The notes under the pieces were generated by a model. The model made no database searches, was not told the DNA's origin, and saw nothing but the letters and a program-made list of their open reading frames with translations. 59,458 bases of DNA, from assembly GCA_028097405.1 (NCBI GenBank), contig JAOHEK010000019.1, positions 1 to 59,458 on the forward strand. The letters are read 5' to 3'. Position 1 is the stretch's first letter, and each line of letters opens with the position of its first letter. This document shows, in pieces, positions 25,575-34,469 of this stretch. Source of the stretch: Paracoccaceae bacterium (GTDB lineage: Bacteria > Pseudomonadota > Alphaproteobacteria > Rhodobacterales > Rhodobacteraceae). A program made the position numbers and the translations under genes.

Positions 25575-25846
25575 CTTCCGTGCCCTTGCCGTAACAGTAA
25601 TGTTGAAGCAGCAACCGCGCTAGATAGCTACATTCAGCTCGGTGTTGATATGATCCTGAAGGTCGAGCGGAGAAACTGCCCGGAAAAAACACGTCATGAT
25701 AATGGCCCCACATTATCGTACATTGGGCACATATATTCATGCACTACAGACCTTTGCTGCGCTACGCGCGAGTGTCGCAGAGCGGGACAAAACGTGCCTT
25801 GACAGAGTTGTCCTTTGAACGTCCGCTTCAGTTGCTCTCTGAGAAC
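25575..25846. other. gap between convergent YecA-like and LysE genes
   Basis: About 270 bp with no recognisable gene. The stretch near 25770-25835 (GCGCTACGCGCG, GAGCGGGACAAAAC, CGTCCGCTTC) resembles degenerate intergenic repeat text also seen near 26600-26740 and 40010-40080. Confidence 0.3.
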
Positions 25847-26482
25847 TTAACGGTCCTGCAATGCAAGCTTGATCCCCAACGAGATCAGGAGTGTCCCAAG
25901 CACTCTGTCCAACCACTTTCCGACAACCGGGGTGCTGGGCAGGCTGTCGGTTAGCCGGGCTCCTAATAGAACAAGAGGCGGTTCGATAAGGGCTGCAACG
26001 CCGATGATGAGCGAGCCGTGTAAAGCAAGTTGCGCCCATGTAGGTCCCATTCCAGGAACAACAAACTGTGGCAGGAACGCCAGAAAAAAGATCGCGACTT
26101 TAGGATTGAGCAATGACACCAGAACGCCTTGTCTCATCACTTTCAAACCAGAGGGACTGCTTTCAACCTTGTCATTGATGAACGCCCCTCCCTTTGAGCG
26201 TAGCGCAGACAGCCCAAGGTAGATCAGGTAAGCAGCTCCAACCCACTTAACGATCGAGAATGCGGCGGCGGACGATGCTAAGATTGCGGTAAGCCCCACG
26301 GCGGCAAAACCCACATGTACTAGAGCCCCTGTCCAGATGCCCGCCATTGCCGCGAAACCCGCGCGGCGACCGCCTCTGACCGTTTGTCCAAGAATAAAGG
26401 CAATGTCAGGGCCGGGTGACAGGTTGAGAAGCACCGCTGCGCTGAAGAACGTCGTCCAGTGGAGCATTGAGTAGTCGAACAT
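25847..26482 (-). CDS. LysE/RhtB-family amino-acid exporter
   Basis: Start at the ATG at 26482, which has TTGGAGG six nt upstream. The 211-aa product opens with LHWTTFFSAAVLLNLSPGPDIAFILGQTVRGGRRAG, the classic RhtB signature, and has about six hydrophobic segments. It would export amino acids or related small molecules. Single gene; the divergent neighbour on the other side is the HxlR/SMP-30 set, with no shared promoter. Confidence 0.92.
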   Translation of the reverse strand: MFDYSMLHWTTFFSAAVLLNLSPGPDIAFILGQTVRGGRRAGFAAMAGIWTGALVHVGFAAVGLTAILASSAAAFSIVKWVGAAYLIYLGLSALRSKGGAFINDKVESSPSGLKVMRQGVLVSLLNPKVAIFFLAFLPQFVVPGMGPTWAQLALHGSLIIGVAALIEPPLVLLGARLTDSLPSTPVVGKWLDRVLGTLLISLGIKLALQDR

Positions 26483-26745
26483 GAAGGGCCTCCAAGAACA
26501 TTCTCCTTCCAGCGTTCTTCGAAACGAAGCCAGATGCAATGACCTTCGTGCCTTTTATTTACCAATCTTTTCGCAGACACTCATGCGATACGCAGCATCG
26601 GGCATTTAGGACTTTCAACCGGCATTCGCCGCAACAACCGCGAACTACGGGTCTAGGACGAACTGCCCTTCGCTGTACGGCGTACGAACTGGTAAGATGT
26701 GGGACAAAACAGACCTCTAACCTGTCCTGTTGAAGGTCCGCTTTC

Positions 26746-27087
26746 CTATTTTTGAGCCTCTAGATGCTTCGCCCAATATTGGCCGAAGTCACCAAGCGGG
26801 CGCAGGTGTGCATACAGGCGCAAACCTAACTCAGTCGGCGCGTATCCCGCTTCGACACGATGAACAAAACCAGCCGCTTGTAGTTCCTTGAGACGGGTGT
26901 TTAGAGCTGCTGGTGATATGGTTTCGCACTCTTCCTGAAGCTTACGGAACGTACACGGGCCGACCTCGCTCAAAGTCCAAAGCACGCCCATAGCCCAATG
27001 CCTTCCGAGAAGGTCGAATAGGGCCATTATTGGTGCGCCACTCTTTGAGCCTCTGACGGGTTGCCCGGGGATCGGTATCTTTGTCAC
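26746..27087 (-). CDS. HxlR-family winged-helix regulator
   Basis: The 113-aa protein matches HxlR regulators: MALFDLLGRHWAMGVLWTLSE, GPCTFRKLQEECETISPAALNTRLKELQAAGFVHR, then YAPTELGLRLYAHLRPL. The frame begins with a GTG at 27087; an internal ATG at 27027 would trim 20 residues and is less likely given family length. It is divergent from the SMP-30/DUF1989 pair over 65 bp and probably controls it. Effector unknown, often an aldehyde or oxidant. Confidence 0.9.
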   Translation of the reverse strand: MTKIPIPGQPVRGSKSGAPIMALFDLLGRHWAMGVLWTLSEVGPCTFRKLQEECETISPAALNTRLKELQAAGFVHRVEAGYAPTELGLRLYAHLRPLGDFGQYWAKHLEAQK

Positions 27088-27088
27088 T

Positions 27089-27107
27089 TGCTATACTTTC
27101 TGTAGCA
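27089..27107. promoter_or_regulatory. candidate HxlR operator
   Basis: TGCTA and TAGCA arms are spaced 9 bp (27089-27107), and a second short palindrome AGCAT-CTT-ATGCT lies at 27104-27116. Both sit in the 65-bp divergent promoter. Symmetry is short, so this is tentative. Confidence 0.35.
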
Positions 27108-27152
27108 TCTTATGCTGCTATGCAATTTATAGCATATCTTTGGACATCGCCA

Positions 27153-28073
27153 ATGACCAAAACCACCAACTACGAAATCCGAGATGAGCGATTCAAGCGC
27201 GGCATCAAGCTGGATGAACCCATTGAACAAATTTGGACTGGGGGCAAATGGACCGAAGGGCCGGTTTACTCTCCGGCATTCAGATGCCTGATCTGGAGCG
27301 ACATTCCCAACGACCGTCGCCTCCGTTGGGACGAACTGACTGGGGAAGTTGGTGATATTCGATCCGGATTGGGGTGCTACACCAACGGCTCGACACTTGA
27401 CCGGCAGGGGCGCATCGTAGCGTGTGAACACGGAACACGCTCTGTGACGCGGATCGAGCATGACGGCTCGATCACGACCTTGGCCAGCCACTTCGAGGGT
27501 AAACGGTTCAATAGCCCCAATGATGTCATTGTCCGGTCCGACGACACGATCTGGTTTAGCGATCCGGCCTATGGGATTGAGTCGGACTACGAGGGATTTC
27601 AGGCTGAACCGGAGCTGGACGGCGAACATGTCTATCGTCTTGACCCCGGCACGGGCGACATCACTCAGGTGACGAGTGATTTTGCCTGCCCCAACGGACT
27701 TGCCTTCTCACTAGACGAACAGACCTTCTACATCGCTGACAGTGGTGGCACGCGCTACGCCAGCGGCGAACACCATATCCGAGCATTCCCGATTGGAACG
27801 GACGGAGCGCTGTCCGGAGGTGATGTCTTCGCGGAATGCGAGGAAGGCGTATTCGACGGATTCCGCCTCGACACACAAGGCCGCGTCTGGACCAGTGCGA
27901 GGGATGGTGTGCATTGCTACCACCCGGACGGCACGCTTCTGGGCAAAATCTTCATCCCCGAAGAAGTCTCAAATGTTTGTTTCGGCAGCCCAAAGCGAAA
28001 CCGCCTGTTCATCACGGCATCGACAAGTGTCTACGCAGTTCTTTTACCAACAACTGGCGCGTCGCTCTTTTGA
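27153..28073 (+). CDS. SMP-30/gluconolactonase-family hydrolase
   Basis: Start is the ATG at 27153 (MTKTTNYEIRDERF), giving 306 aa; an upstream frame adds 24 unlikely residues overlapping the HxlR gene. The protein is a six-bladed propeller of the SMP-30 type: WTEGPVYSPAFRCLIWSDIPN carries the metal-binding Glu, FNSPNDVIVRSDDTIWFSDPAYG the Asn and Asp ligands, and CPNGLAFSLDEQTFYIADSG the next Asn. It likely opens a sugar lactone. Its stop overlaps the DUF1989 start (TGATG), so the two are coupled. Confidence 0.92.
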   Translation: MTKTTNYEIRDERFKRGIKLDEPIEQIWTGGKWTEGPVYSPAFRCLIWSDIPNDRRLRWDELTGEVGDIRSGLGCYTNGSTLDRQGRIVACEHGTRSVTRIEHDGSITTLASHFEGKRFNSPNDVIVRSDDTIWFSDPAYGIESDYEGFQAEPELDGEHVYRLDPGTGDITQVTSDFACPNGLAFSLDEQTFYIADSGGTRYASGEHHIRAFPIGTDGALSGGDVFAECEEGVFDGFRLDTQGRVWTSARDGVHCYHPDGTLLGKIFIPEEVSNVCFGSPKRNRLFITASTSVYAVLLPTTGASLF

Positions 28074-28669
28074 TGGAGTCCACATTCACTCTGATAGCAT
28101 GCACCGGGCGGGCCTTTTATTTGGGCGAGGGAGCGACACTAAGGATCGTGAATACCTTTGGCACGCAGGTGGTCGACGCATGGGCGTTCAACGCAAATGA
28201 CAGCGCCGAATTCATGTCGATGGAACACACAAGAGTGCACGCGCCTTCCCCAATACCGGTGAAGGGAACGGTTTTTCGCTCCAATAAACGACAACCAATG
28301 TTGGAATTCATTCATGATACCTCGCCGGGCGATCATGACTGGTTTTTCGCGGCCTGCGATCAGGTTAGATACGAAATTTTGGGACACACGGACGCGCACG
28401 CGAATTGCAGCGATAATCTAAAAAACGCGATGGCTGAAACCGGAAACCCTGTCACGCACGTACCATGTCCGCTCAACCTGTTCGAGAATGCGCCGCTCCT
28501 TAGCGGAGATACTGGTATCTACCCGCCAACGAGCCGTCCTGGTGACTCCGTTGAACTCGCTGCATTGGCTGACTTGATCGTATGCTTGTCGGCCTGCCCG
28601 CAGGATATGGCCGATACGAATGGGTCTGACCGACTGCCCAAAGATGTTGAGGTCACGATAATTCGATAG
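28073..28669 (+). CDS. DUF1989/urea carboxylase-associated family protein
   Basis: Starting at the ATG that overlaps the SMP-30 stop, the 198-aa protein fits DUF1989 (urea carboxylase-associated): LRIVNTFGTQVVDAWAFNANDS, EFMSMEHTRVH, HDTSPGDHDWFFAACDQVRYEILG, ANCSDNL, and PLNLFENAPL. The conserved Cys, His and Glu residues suggest a metal site. Members go with urea or guanidine breakdown, but here the partner is a lactonase. An IS element begins 3 nt after its stop, so the operon may once have been longer. Confidence 0.85.
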   Translation: MESTFTLIACTGRAFYLGEGATLRIVNTFGTQVVDAWAFNANDSAEFMSMEHTRVHAPSPIPVKGTVFRSNKRQPMLEFIHDTSPGDHDWFFAACDQVRYEILGHTDAHANCSDNLKNAMAETGNPVTHVPCPLNLFENAPLLSGDTGIYPPTSRPGDSVELAALADLIVCLSACPQDMADTNGSDRLPKDVEVTIIR

Positions 28670-28672
28670 ATG

Positions 28673-29752
28673 GGACCGTGTTGCATGGATTGGCAGCTCG
28701 AGGTATTCCTAGCGTCTTTTATGACGTGAGCGACGATCGATGCCCCATAAATTCAGTGACGCCTACCGGGACAAGATTGAAAAGACACGGTATCGGGTTG
28801 CTAACGTAGCAGAGTACAACGAAAGCCTCCGGCAACGAGGTGATTTGACGGTTTGGGTTTCAGATGATGTGGCCGTGAAGTGGTCGTCGCCGCGCCGCAA
28901 AACCCGCGGTGGCCAGGCTTTCTATTCGGACCTGGCGATCGAGATTTGCCTTACGTTGCGGGTCGTGTTTCGGCTTGCCCTGAGACAGACGCAGGGCTTC
29001 ATGCGGTCGATTGCCAAGCTGATGGGGCTGGACCTTGTGGTGCCGGATTACTCGACGCTATAGCGACGCGGTAGGGGGGTGAAGGTCGCCCAAAACCGAC
29101 GCGCATCAAATAAGCCAGTCACGCTCATCGTGGATAGTACAGGTCTGAAAATGCATGGCGGGAACGACTGGTGTACCGAGAAGCATGGCGGTAACAAGCC
29201 CCACAAAACTTGGCGCAAGCTCCACATCGCCCTTGATCCAGTAACTGGCGACATCCTCTCGGAGGAGTTGACTACAGAGCATGTGGGCGACGAAACGGCA
29301 CTGCCTGACTTGCTTACTAACATTGATGCCGATGTGGGCCGGTTTCTTGCGGATGGTGCGTATGATGGCCAGGGCGTCGTAGACTGTCTGGCGGACAAGT
29401 TTGGGCCAGAGATAGAGATCATAGTCCCGCCTCCGAAAAACGCGGTTCACGGCGCGAATGTACAGCGTAATCAACACATCGATGCCATCGCCGAACATGG
29501 TAGAATGAAATGGCAAACTGAGGCAGGATACAATCAGAGATCACAGGTTGAAGCCCAAATTGGCAGGTGGAAACAAGTCATCGGCGATTGCCTGCAAGTG
29601 CGTGACTTCTACAATCAAATCGTTGAGGCGAGAATTGCCTCAAAGGCGCTCAACCGCATGACAGCTCTCGGTCGTGCAGAGTATGAGCGTGTCTTCTGAA
29701 ACGAAGGCCTATGGGACCAATCCGGCTCAAGCTTGATCCCTGCAACACGGTC
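28673..29752 (+). mobile_element. IS5-family (IS903-like) insertion, inactive
   Basis: The ends carry matching inverted repeats GACCGTGTTGCA (28673-28684) and TGCAACACGGTC (29741-29752), giving an element of 1080 bp around one transposase frame with an internal stop. No target duplication of up to 9 bp was visible at the flanks, so the insertion is old or has recombined. Confidence 0.75.
28740..29699 (+). pseudogene. IS5-family transposase split by a TAG stop
   Basis: One frame runs from 28740 to 29699 but is broken by a TAG at 29061-29063 after VPDYSTL. The part before has the IS903-type N-terminus (RYRVANVAEYNESLRQRGDLTVW); the part after has the DDE core (IVDSTGLKMHG, LADGAYDGQGV, and RSQVEAQIGRWK with the Glu). 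Both parts are in phase, so it is a point nonsense mutation and not a frameshift. The transposase would be about 319 aa when intact. Probably dead unless the stop is suppressed. Confidence 0.88.
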
Positions 29753-29948
29753 AAGTTACAATAAGTTTGGGTGCTGTTTTGTGTAGAATCTTCACACACG
29801 CCGAGACCTAGATAGTGGATGATCGGAATGAGGGCTTTTGTACCTTAGTGAATGCTGAAGCTACGATACGGCGCTACAACTATTTGCTATCAATCTCGCG
29901 AATTGGAACAATCTACCAAGCCAGAGTTTTCTGTCCTAGTATGGTGGT
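29753..29948. other. gap between the IS5 element and the second GntR gene
   Basis: About 200 bp with an imperfect TGTG ... CACA palindrome near 29780-29798 and otherwise nothing recognised. Confidence 0.3.
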
Positions 29949-30806
29949 ATGGCCAACACTGCACATCAACTCTCCCAGAATATTCTCGCGCACGTGTCAC
30001 GTGAAGCATTGCCCGAAGGCAGCCCGCTTTCGGTGAGCAAGCTGGCGAAACTCTGCTCCGTCTCCCGGACGCCGGTCGTCAACGCACTTCAGGAGTTGGT
30101 AGAACGCGGCATTGCGGAACATCGCCGCAACCGAGGCTATTTCTTGACCTGTGATGCCAGGGATGCAGAGGCGCAGTTCGGCAAACGGGCACCTCCCTCC
30201 CGGGACTATGTGGCTCTCACTAAGTATGCGCAGGACGTTGGCGACAATGGCACGACGAGTGCTGCCGATCTGGTAGCGAAGCTAGGCGTGACCCGCGCCC
30301 GTGCTCTGACTCTGTTGGACAGAGGGGGTGCCGAAGGATGGCTCAGAAAGTCCGCTGGGCACAATTGGATAATCAGCCTAGGCATCACGTCGGAAGCGGA
30401 TTACCGGCGGCTGTACCGCTTCCGTGAGACCATTGAGCCCGCGGCATTAAGCGAGCCAGACTACAGCCCTGACATGGCCGAACTCGACCGATTGCGGGCG
30501 ATCCAGGCCCGGCTGATGGCGGGCGCTTATCGCACGATTGCAGCTGTCGATTTGTTTGAGATCAACCGCGAACTTCATGAGACTATCGTGAGTTGGTCAG
30601 GTAATCGATTTTATCTTGATGCGTTGAAGCGGAGCAATGATCTGCGGCGGTTGATCGAGTATTCAAAGGTTCTTGAGACTCACAAAATCGACGGGTTTGC
30701 TGCGGAACATATTAACATCCTCGATACCATTGCAGAGGGTGACATGAAGCGCGCGCGAGCGCTGGTTCTACAGCATCTACAAGGTGCACGCGCAGCCAAG
30801 ACCTAA
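29949..30806 (+). CDS. GntR-family (FCD) regulator near the tct/aconitase genes
   Basis: The 285-aa protein has a winged helix at residues 1-75 (SVSKLAKLCSVSRTPVVNALQELVERGIAEHRRNRGYFL), an extra linker of 70-80 residues with a second helix-turn-helix-like stretch (SAADLVAKLGVTRARALTLL), and an FCD ligand domain (FEINRELHETIVSWSGNRF). The two-HTH build is longer than usual for the family. It is convergent with the GNAT gene (4-nt overlap). It may control the tct operon and aconitase through the palindrome at 35470, some 5 kb away; that is inference. Confidence 0.88.
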   Translation: MANTAHQLSQNILAHVSREALPEGSPLSVSKLAKLCSVSRTPVVNALQELVERGIAEHRRNRGYFLTCDARDAEAQFGKRAPPSRDYVALTKYAQDVGDNGTTSAADLVAKLGVTRARALTLLDRGGAEGWLRKSAGHNWIISLGITSEADYRRLYRFRETIEPAALSEPDYSPDMAELDRLRAIQARLMAGAYRTIAAVDLFEINRELHETIVSWSGNRFYLDALKRSNDLRRLIEYSKVLETHKIDGFAAEHINILDTIAEGDMKRARALVLQHLQGARAAKT

Positions 30807-31258
30807 TCTAGCAACTTCTTCAGGCCATGATGCGTTAGCTCGAAACCTATGTCGCGATAGAAATTGAGCGTGGCATCGCGACTGGTGTTGGTTGTCAACT
30901 GCATGAGCCCACAGCCTTTGGCGCGACAATGGTCTTCCAAAAGCACAAAGAATTTCCGCCCAAGACCTGAGCCGCGGTGATCTGACGATATGCGTACCCC
31001 TTCGATCTGCGCGCGTTTGGTGGCTTGATGGCTGAGATTTGCTAAGACATTGACCTGTGCACAGCCCACGACGGTGCCGCTTCGAACCGCCACCATTATG
31101 TCGGCATTTGGATCTGCAAGAATGTCGTCAAACGCGCGCTCGTATGATGCTGTACCTGTGGTTTCTCGGTTCGCCCCCAGCACATCATCTCGCAAAAGCG
31201 CAAGGATATCGGCCAGGTCGCCGAAGGTGGCGGTTCGGGTGGTAAGCGCAGGCGGCAT
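30803..31258 (-). CDS. GNAT-family N-acetyltransferase
   Basis: The 151-aa protein has the GNAT fold: acetyl-CoA loop ISSDHRGSGLGRKFFVLLEDH, strand VVGCAQVNVLANLS before it, and the C-terminal GLMQLTTNTSRDATLNFYRDIGFELTH. Last gene of the minus-strand tct operon: its ATG overlaps the stop of the aldolase-like gene (TAATG). It may acetylate an amino acid or amine made from the imported substrate. Confidence 0.88.
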   Translation of the reverse strand: MPPALTTRTATFGDLADILALLRDDVLGANRETTGTASYERAFDDILADPNADIMVAVRSGTVVGCAQVNVLANLSHQATKRAQIEGVRISSDHRGSGLGRKFFVLLEDHCRAKGCGLMQLTTNTSRDATLNFYRDIGFELTHHGLKKLLD

Positions 31259-32406
31259 TAGTATACGCCTCGCGCGGCAACAGGCCAGATATCGACCAGC
31301 GTGTCGCCGTCGACAACATGGACCACATCAAAGAGATTGACGGTGGGATCACAATGCGGCGGGATTACTTCGATTTTGCAACCCAGTCCGGGTAGCATTG
31401 ATCCGCGCAGCTCGCCATGCTCGTCACTAACCGGGCGGAAATCGCCGTCAGCGTTGCACGCAGGGCATACGACACGCGGGGCGGCACCGTATTTGCTGGC
31501 AAACCTTTTGTCCCCGGCATCCATCACCACGTGATCCTCGTGACCAGTGCTGATCACGCGGCTGGCCACACGTAAGGCGTTCTCGAAGGGCAGGGCCTCG
31601 CCATCGGCGCTGTTTTCGACGGAATTGTATTCCACATCCATCACAGCGTAGCTGCCCCATTGAAGATCGGTTAGTGCGGACGAGTTCAGGTCAGATAAGG
31701 ATGACCCAGTGCTACCACCAGAACAGCGCAACGGGCCGGACGTGACAGATCCGACTGCCTCAAGGAAAGATTTGGCACGTGCGTCGGCCTGTGCCGCGTC
31801 TTCGTGGCGTTTTTTGAAATCATTGGTGTGCGACAGATGCCCTGCATAGCATTGCAGGCCCGTAAGTGTCAGATTTTTAGCGCTCAAGACCTTCTTGGAC
31901 AGCGAAATCGCCTGCCGCTCGTCCCGACATCCGGCTCTGCCACGGCCCATGTCGATGTCTACAAGCACGGACAGGGAAACGTCCAATCGTGCCAGCCGGT
32001 CAATGATCTCGGAATGATCCACCACCACGGTCAGGACGGTGCCACGCTCGGCCAAGCCCGCGATGCGCGCGATCTGGCGATCAGTGGCAAAGGCCGAAGT
32101 GATCGTCAGCGGGCCAATACTAACGGCTGCAAATATCTCAGCTTCACCGATCGATGCCACGCAAAAGCCACTTGCCCCCGCTTGCTTTTGGAGTGCTGCA
32201 ATTTGCGGGGTTTTATGCGCCTTGAGGTGTGGCGAAAAACTCTTGCCTGCGGCGTGCACCATTTCGGCACCCAGTGAGATGTTGCGCTTCAATGCATCCA
32301 ATTCGACCAAGAGGCAGGGCGTGTCGAGTTGCGCACGTCCGCCGGGAATGCCGATCAGATCGGCATTGGTAGAGAGCGATGTCGTACGAGTGCTTTGACG
32401 GTTCAT
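31258..32406 (-). CDS. D-threonine aldolase/DSD1-type PLP enzyme
   Basis: Start is the ATG at 32406, overlapping the tctA stop (TGATG); an upstream frame would add 41 residues inside tctA. The 382-aa protein has an alanine-racemase-like barrel with the PLP Lys in SPHLKAHKTPQIA and a C-terminal domain with the metal site HCDPTVNLFD (His-x-Asp as in D-threonine and 3-hydroxy-D-aspartate aldolases). The reaction would cleave a D-beta-hydroxy amino acid to glycine and an aldehyde, or dehydrate D-serine. Context links it to the Tct importer and a GNAT. Confidence 0.88.
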   Translation of the reverse strand: MNRQSTRTTSLSTNADLIGIPGGRAQLDTPCLLVELDALKRNISLGAEMVHAAGKSFSPHLKAHKTPQIAALQKQAGASGFCVASIGEAEIFAAVSIGPLTITSAFATDRQIARIAGLAERGTVLTVVVDHSEIIDRLARLDVSLSVLVDIDMGRGRAGCRDERQAISLSKKVLSAKNLTLTGLQCYAGHLSHTNDFKKRHEDAAQADARAKSFLEAVGSVTSGPLRCSGGSTGSSLSDLNSSALTDLQWGSYAVMDVEYNSVENSADGEALPFENALRVASRVISTGHEDHVVMDAGDKRFASKYGAAPRVVCPACNADGDFRPVSDEHGELRGSMLPGLGCKIEVIPPHCDPTVNLFDVVHVVDGDTLVDIWPVAARGVY

Positions 32407-33935
32407 CAATCGTCCTTCTCTGCCCGTACGCGGCTCGCAATCTGGAACCGGATCGAGACATAGAGGCTTAAGGCGCAGGCGACCGCCAACCCGATCGACA
32501 GAGGAGAGTTGAAGAGCGTTGTGAACCAATCCTCTCTGCTAATCAGGTGCGCTTTCCTCAGGTTCTGCTCAGCCAGCGGCGCGATCATGAACGCGATTAC
32601 AAGGGGCGCTTCAGGGATGCGGAACATACGGAACGCCAGCCCGATCAGGCCCATCCCTAGCATAATAATCACGTGGTAAGGGTTCTGCTGATAGGAATAA
32701 GTGCCCATCACCGCCATCAAACCGATCAGTGGGATCAGGTAGCGCCGGGGGACCTCGCCGAGGCGGGCATAGATGCCTGCGAAGAAGCGCCCGATAAACA
32801 GGTTTGCGATATTGCCAATCAGCAGGATAATGAACAACGAATAGATGATTTCGGGGAACAGCGTAAACATCCGGGGGCTCGGGGTAGCGCCTTGCATCAC
32901 CAACGCCCCGCCGATCAATGCTGCCGTGGCGCTGCCTGGAATTCCAAAGGCGATAAGTGGTACCAGCGTTGGACCAACAGTGGCATTGTTGCCCGCCTCT
33001 GCGGCAGCAACACCTTCCAGCGCCCCTTCGCCAAAGCCCTTGTGGGGACTGGCCTGTTTGGCAACTGCATAGGACAGGAACGCGCCCACCGTTGCCCCCA
33101 ATCCGGGCAGTAGGCCCACGAAAGACCCGACGCCAAGACCGATCCCGATCTCCTTCCAACAGCGCAAGAACTCGTGCAGCTTTAACCCTTCGGATTTGGA
33201 TTTCAGGAGTGCACCTACATCGGCCAGTTTCTGTTTGGTGCTGCCCACGACTTCAGGCCGCAGCAATTCCTGATAGACCATCGACATCGCGAATATCCCA
33301 ATCACCAATGGCGGCAATGGAATGCCGTCACGTAGCCACCACAGATTGAATGTATTGCGTGGCACCATACCGATTGGATCACTGCCCATCGTTCCGATGT
33401 AAAGCCCCAGTGCCGCGCTGAACATGCCCTTGGACAGCTTGCGGCCCGAGAGGGCGCCAATCAGTGTGATTGCCAGGATCAACACCCAAGATCGCTCGGA
33501 GGGGCCGAATTTCAAGGCCAGAAGGGCGAGGGCAGGGGCCATAAGAATGGTTAGTACATCGCTGAGAAAATCTGCTGTGACCGAGGAATAGAGCGCCATG
33601 TGCAGTGCTTTTTTCCCTTTTCCCTGCCGCATCAGTGCATGGCCATCGGCGACTGTTGCCGCCGATTCCGGAGCACCCGGCGTTGCAAAGCTAATCGCAG
33701 AGATTGATCCGCCATAGACGGATCCCTTGTAGAGCCCGATGAGCAGTCCGAGTGCGGTTGCAGCCGGCATGTTGAATGTTAGGGGCAGCATCAGCGCGAC
33801 GGCAGTCGAGGATTGCAGCCCCGGCATGGCCCCGACGCCGACGCCCACGGCTATACCTGCCATCATCCAGAGGATCGTCTCGACCTGGAAAACCATCGAG
33901 AATGCCAGCATCAGCGCGTCATAATCAATACTCAC
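32406..33935 (-). CDS. tctA: tripartite tricarboxylate transporter large permease (TctA)
   Basis: The 509-aa protein is membrane-embedded with the TctA signatures GVGVGAMPGLQSSTAVALMLPLTF and GLLPGLGATVGAFLSYAVAKQASPH, and VAAAEAGNNATVGPTLVPLIAFGIPGS. It carries the substrate across the inner membrane with ion coupling. It starts 4 nt after tctB stops and overlaps the next gene, so expression is coupled. Confidence 0.94.
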   Translation of the reverse strand: MSIDYDALMLAFSMVFQVETILWMMAGIAVGVGVGAMPGLQSSTAVALMLPLTFNMPAATALGLLIGLYKGSVYGGSISAISFATPGAPESAATVADGHALMRQGKGKKALHMALYSSVTADFLSDVLTILMAPALALLALKFGPSERSWVLILAITLIGALSGRKLSKGMFSAALGLYIGTMGSDPIGMVPRNTFNLWWLRDGIPLPPLVIGIFAMSMVYQELLRPEVVGSTKQKLADVGALLKSKSEGLKLHEFLRCWKEIGIGLGVGSFVGLLPGLGATVGAFLSYAVAKQASPHKGFGEGALEGVAAAEAGNNATVGPTLVPLIAFGIPGSATAALIGGALVMQGATPSPRMFTLFPEIIYSLFIILLIGNIANLFIGRFFAGIYARLGEVPRRYLIPLIGLMAVMGTYSYQQNPYHVIIMLGMGLIGLAFRMFRIPEAPLVIAFMIAPLAEQNLRKAHLISREDWFTTLFNSPLSIGLAVACALSLYVSIRFQIASRVRAEKDD

Positions 33936-33939
33936 TGAC

Positions 33940-34410
33940 CTACACTCCCAAAACAGTGGGCAACACGGTCAATTCAAACCCCAGCAGGGTGAACAGCAGA
34001 TAAAGCGCCGCGCACACACATGCCGAATAGATCAACAGACCCACCGGTTTGCGTTGGCCCATAAACAGGGCGTTCATCACCAAAAACAGGATGCAAAGCC
34101 CGACGAAGCCCAACGTTTCGTGATAGAAAGCCAGCAGAAGAGCGCCCACAAGAAATGCGGTGATCTTGGCTATCCCTGTGGCGGTCAACTCGGCGACATC
34201 TTCCAATTTTTGCTCGCGGGCCTCGCGGGCAAAGGCGATGCGGGCAGCAAACAGCAGGCACAGCGCAACAAAGGCCATTGGGAAACTGCCGATCAAGGTA
34301 CCGTCTCGCATTTCGACGAACGCCCAGTCAGAGAAGACGACATAAAGAGCGAGGAGGCCGGAGGCGGTCAGCAGAACGTAACCGGCTTGCCGGTCGGTGA
34401 AAGATGTCAT
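33940..34410 (-). CDS. tctB: tripartite tricarboxylate transporter small permease (TctB)
   Basis: The 156-aa protein has four hydrophobic segments (for example GYVLLTASGLLALYVVF, MAFVALCLLFAARIAF) with a short polar loop, as expected for TctB. It lies between tctC and tctA. Little else can be said from sequence. Confidence 0.88.
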   Translation of the reverse strand: MTSFTDRQAGYVLLTASGLLALYVVFSDWAFVEMRDGTLIGSFPMAFVALCLLFAARIAFAREAREQKLEDVAELTATGIAKITAFLVGALLLAFYHETLGFVGLCILFLVMNALFMGQRKPVGLLIYSACVCAALYLLFTLLGFELTVLPTVLGV

Positions 34411-34433
34411 GGTTTTTATCCTGTATCAGATAG

Positions 34434-34460
34434 TCCGGCGCGGGGGAGAGCCGCGCCGGA
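34434..34460 (-). terminator. hairpin between tctC and tctB
   Basis: TCCGGCGCG (34434-34442) pairs exactly with CGCGCCGGA (34452-34460) around a 9-nt loop, 9 nt after the tctC stop. It has no T-run and resembles the hairpins after dctP and the sugar-binding gene: likely differential expression or message stability. Confidence 0.6.
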
Positions 34461-34469
34461 TTGGAGCCC

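Noticed and set aside
28660-29760. target-site duplication around the IS5 element
   Set aside because: Flanks were compared for up to 9 bp and do not match.
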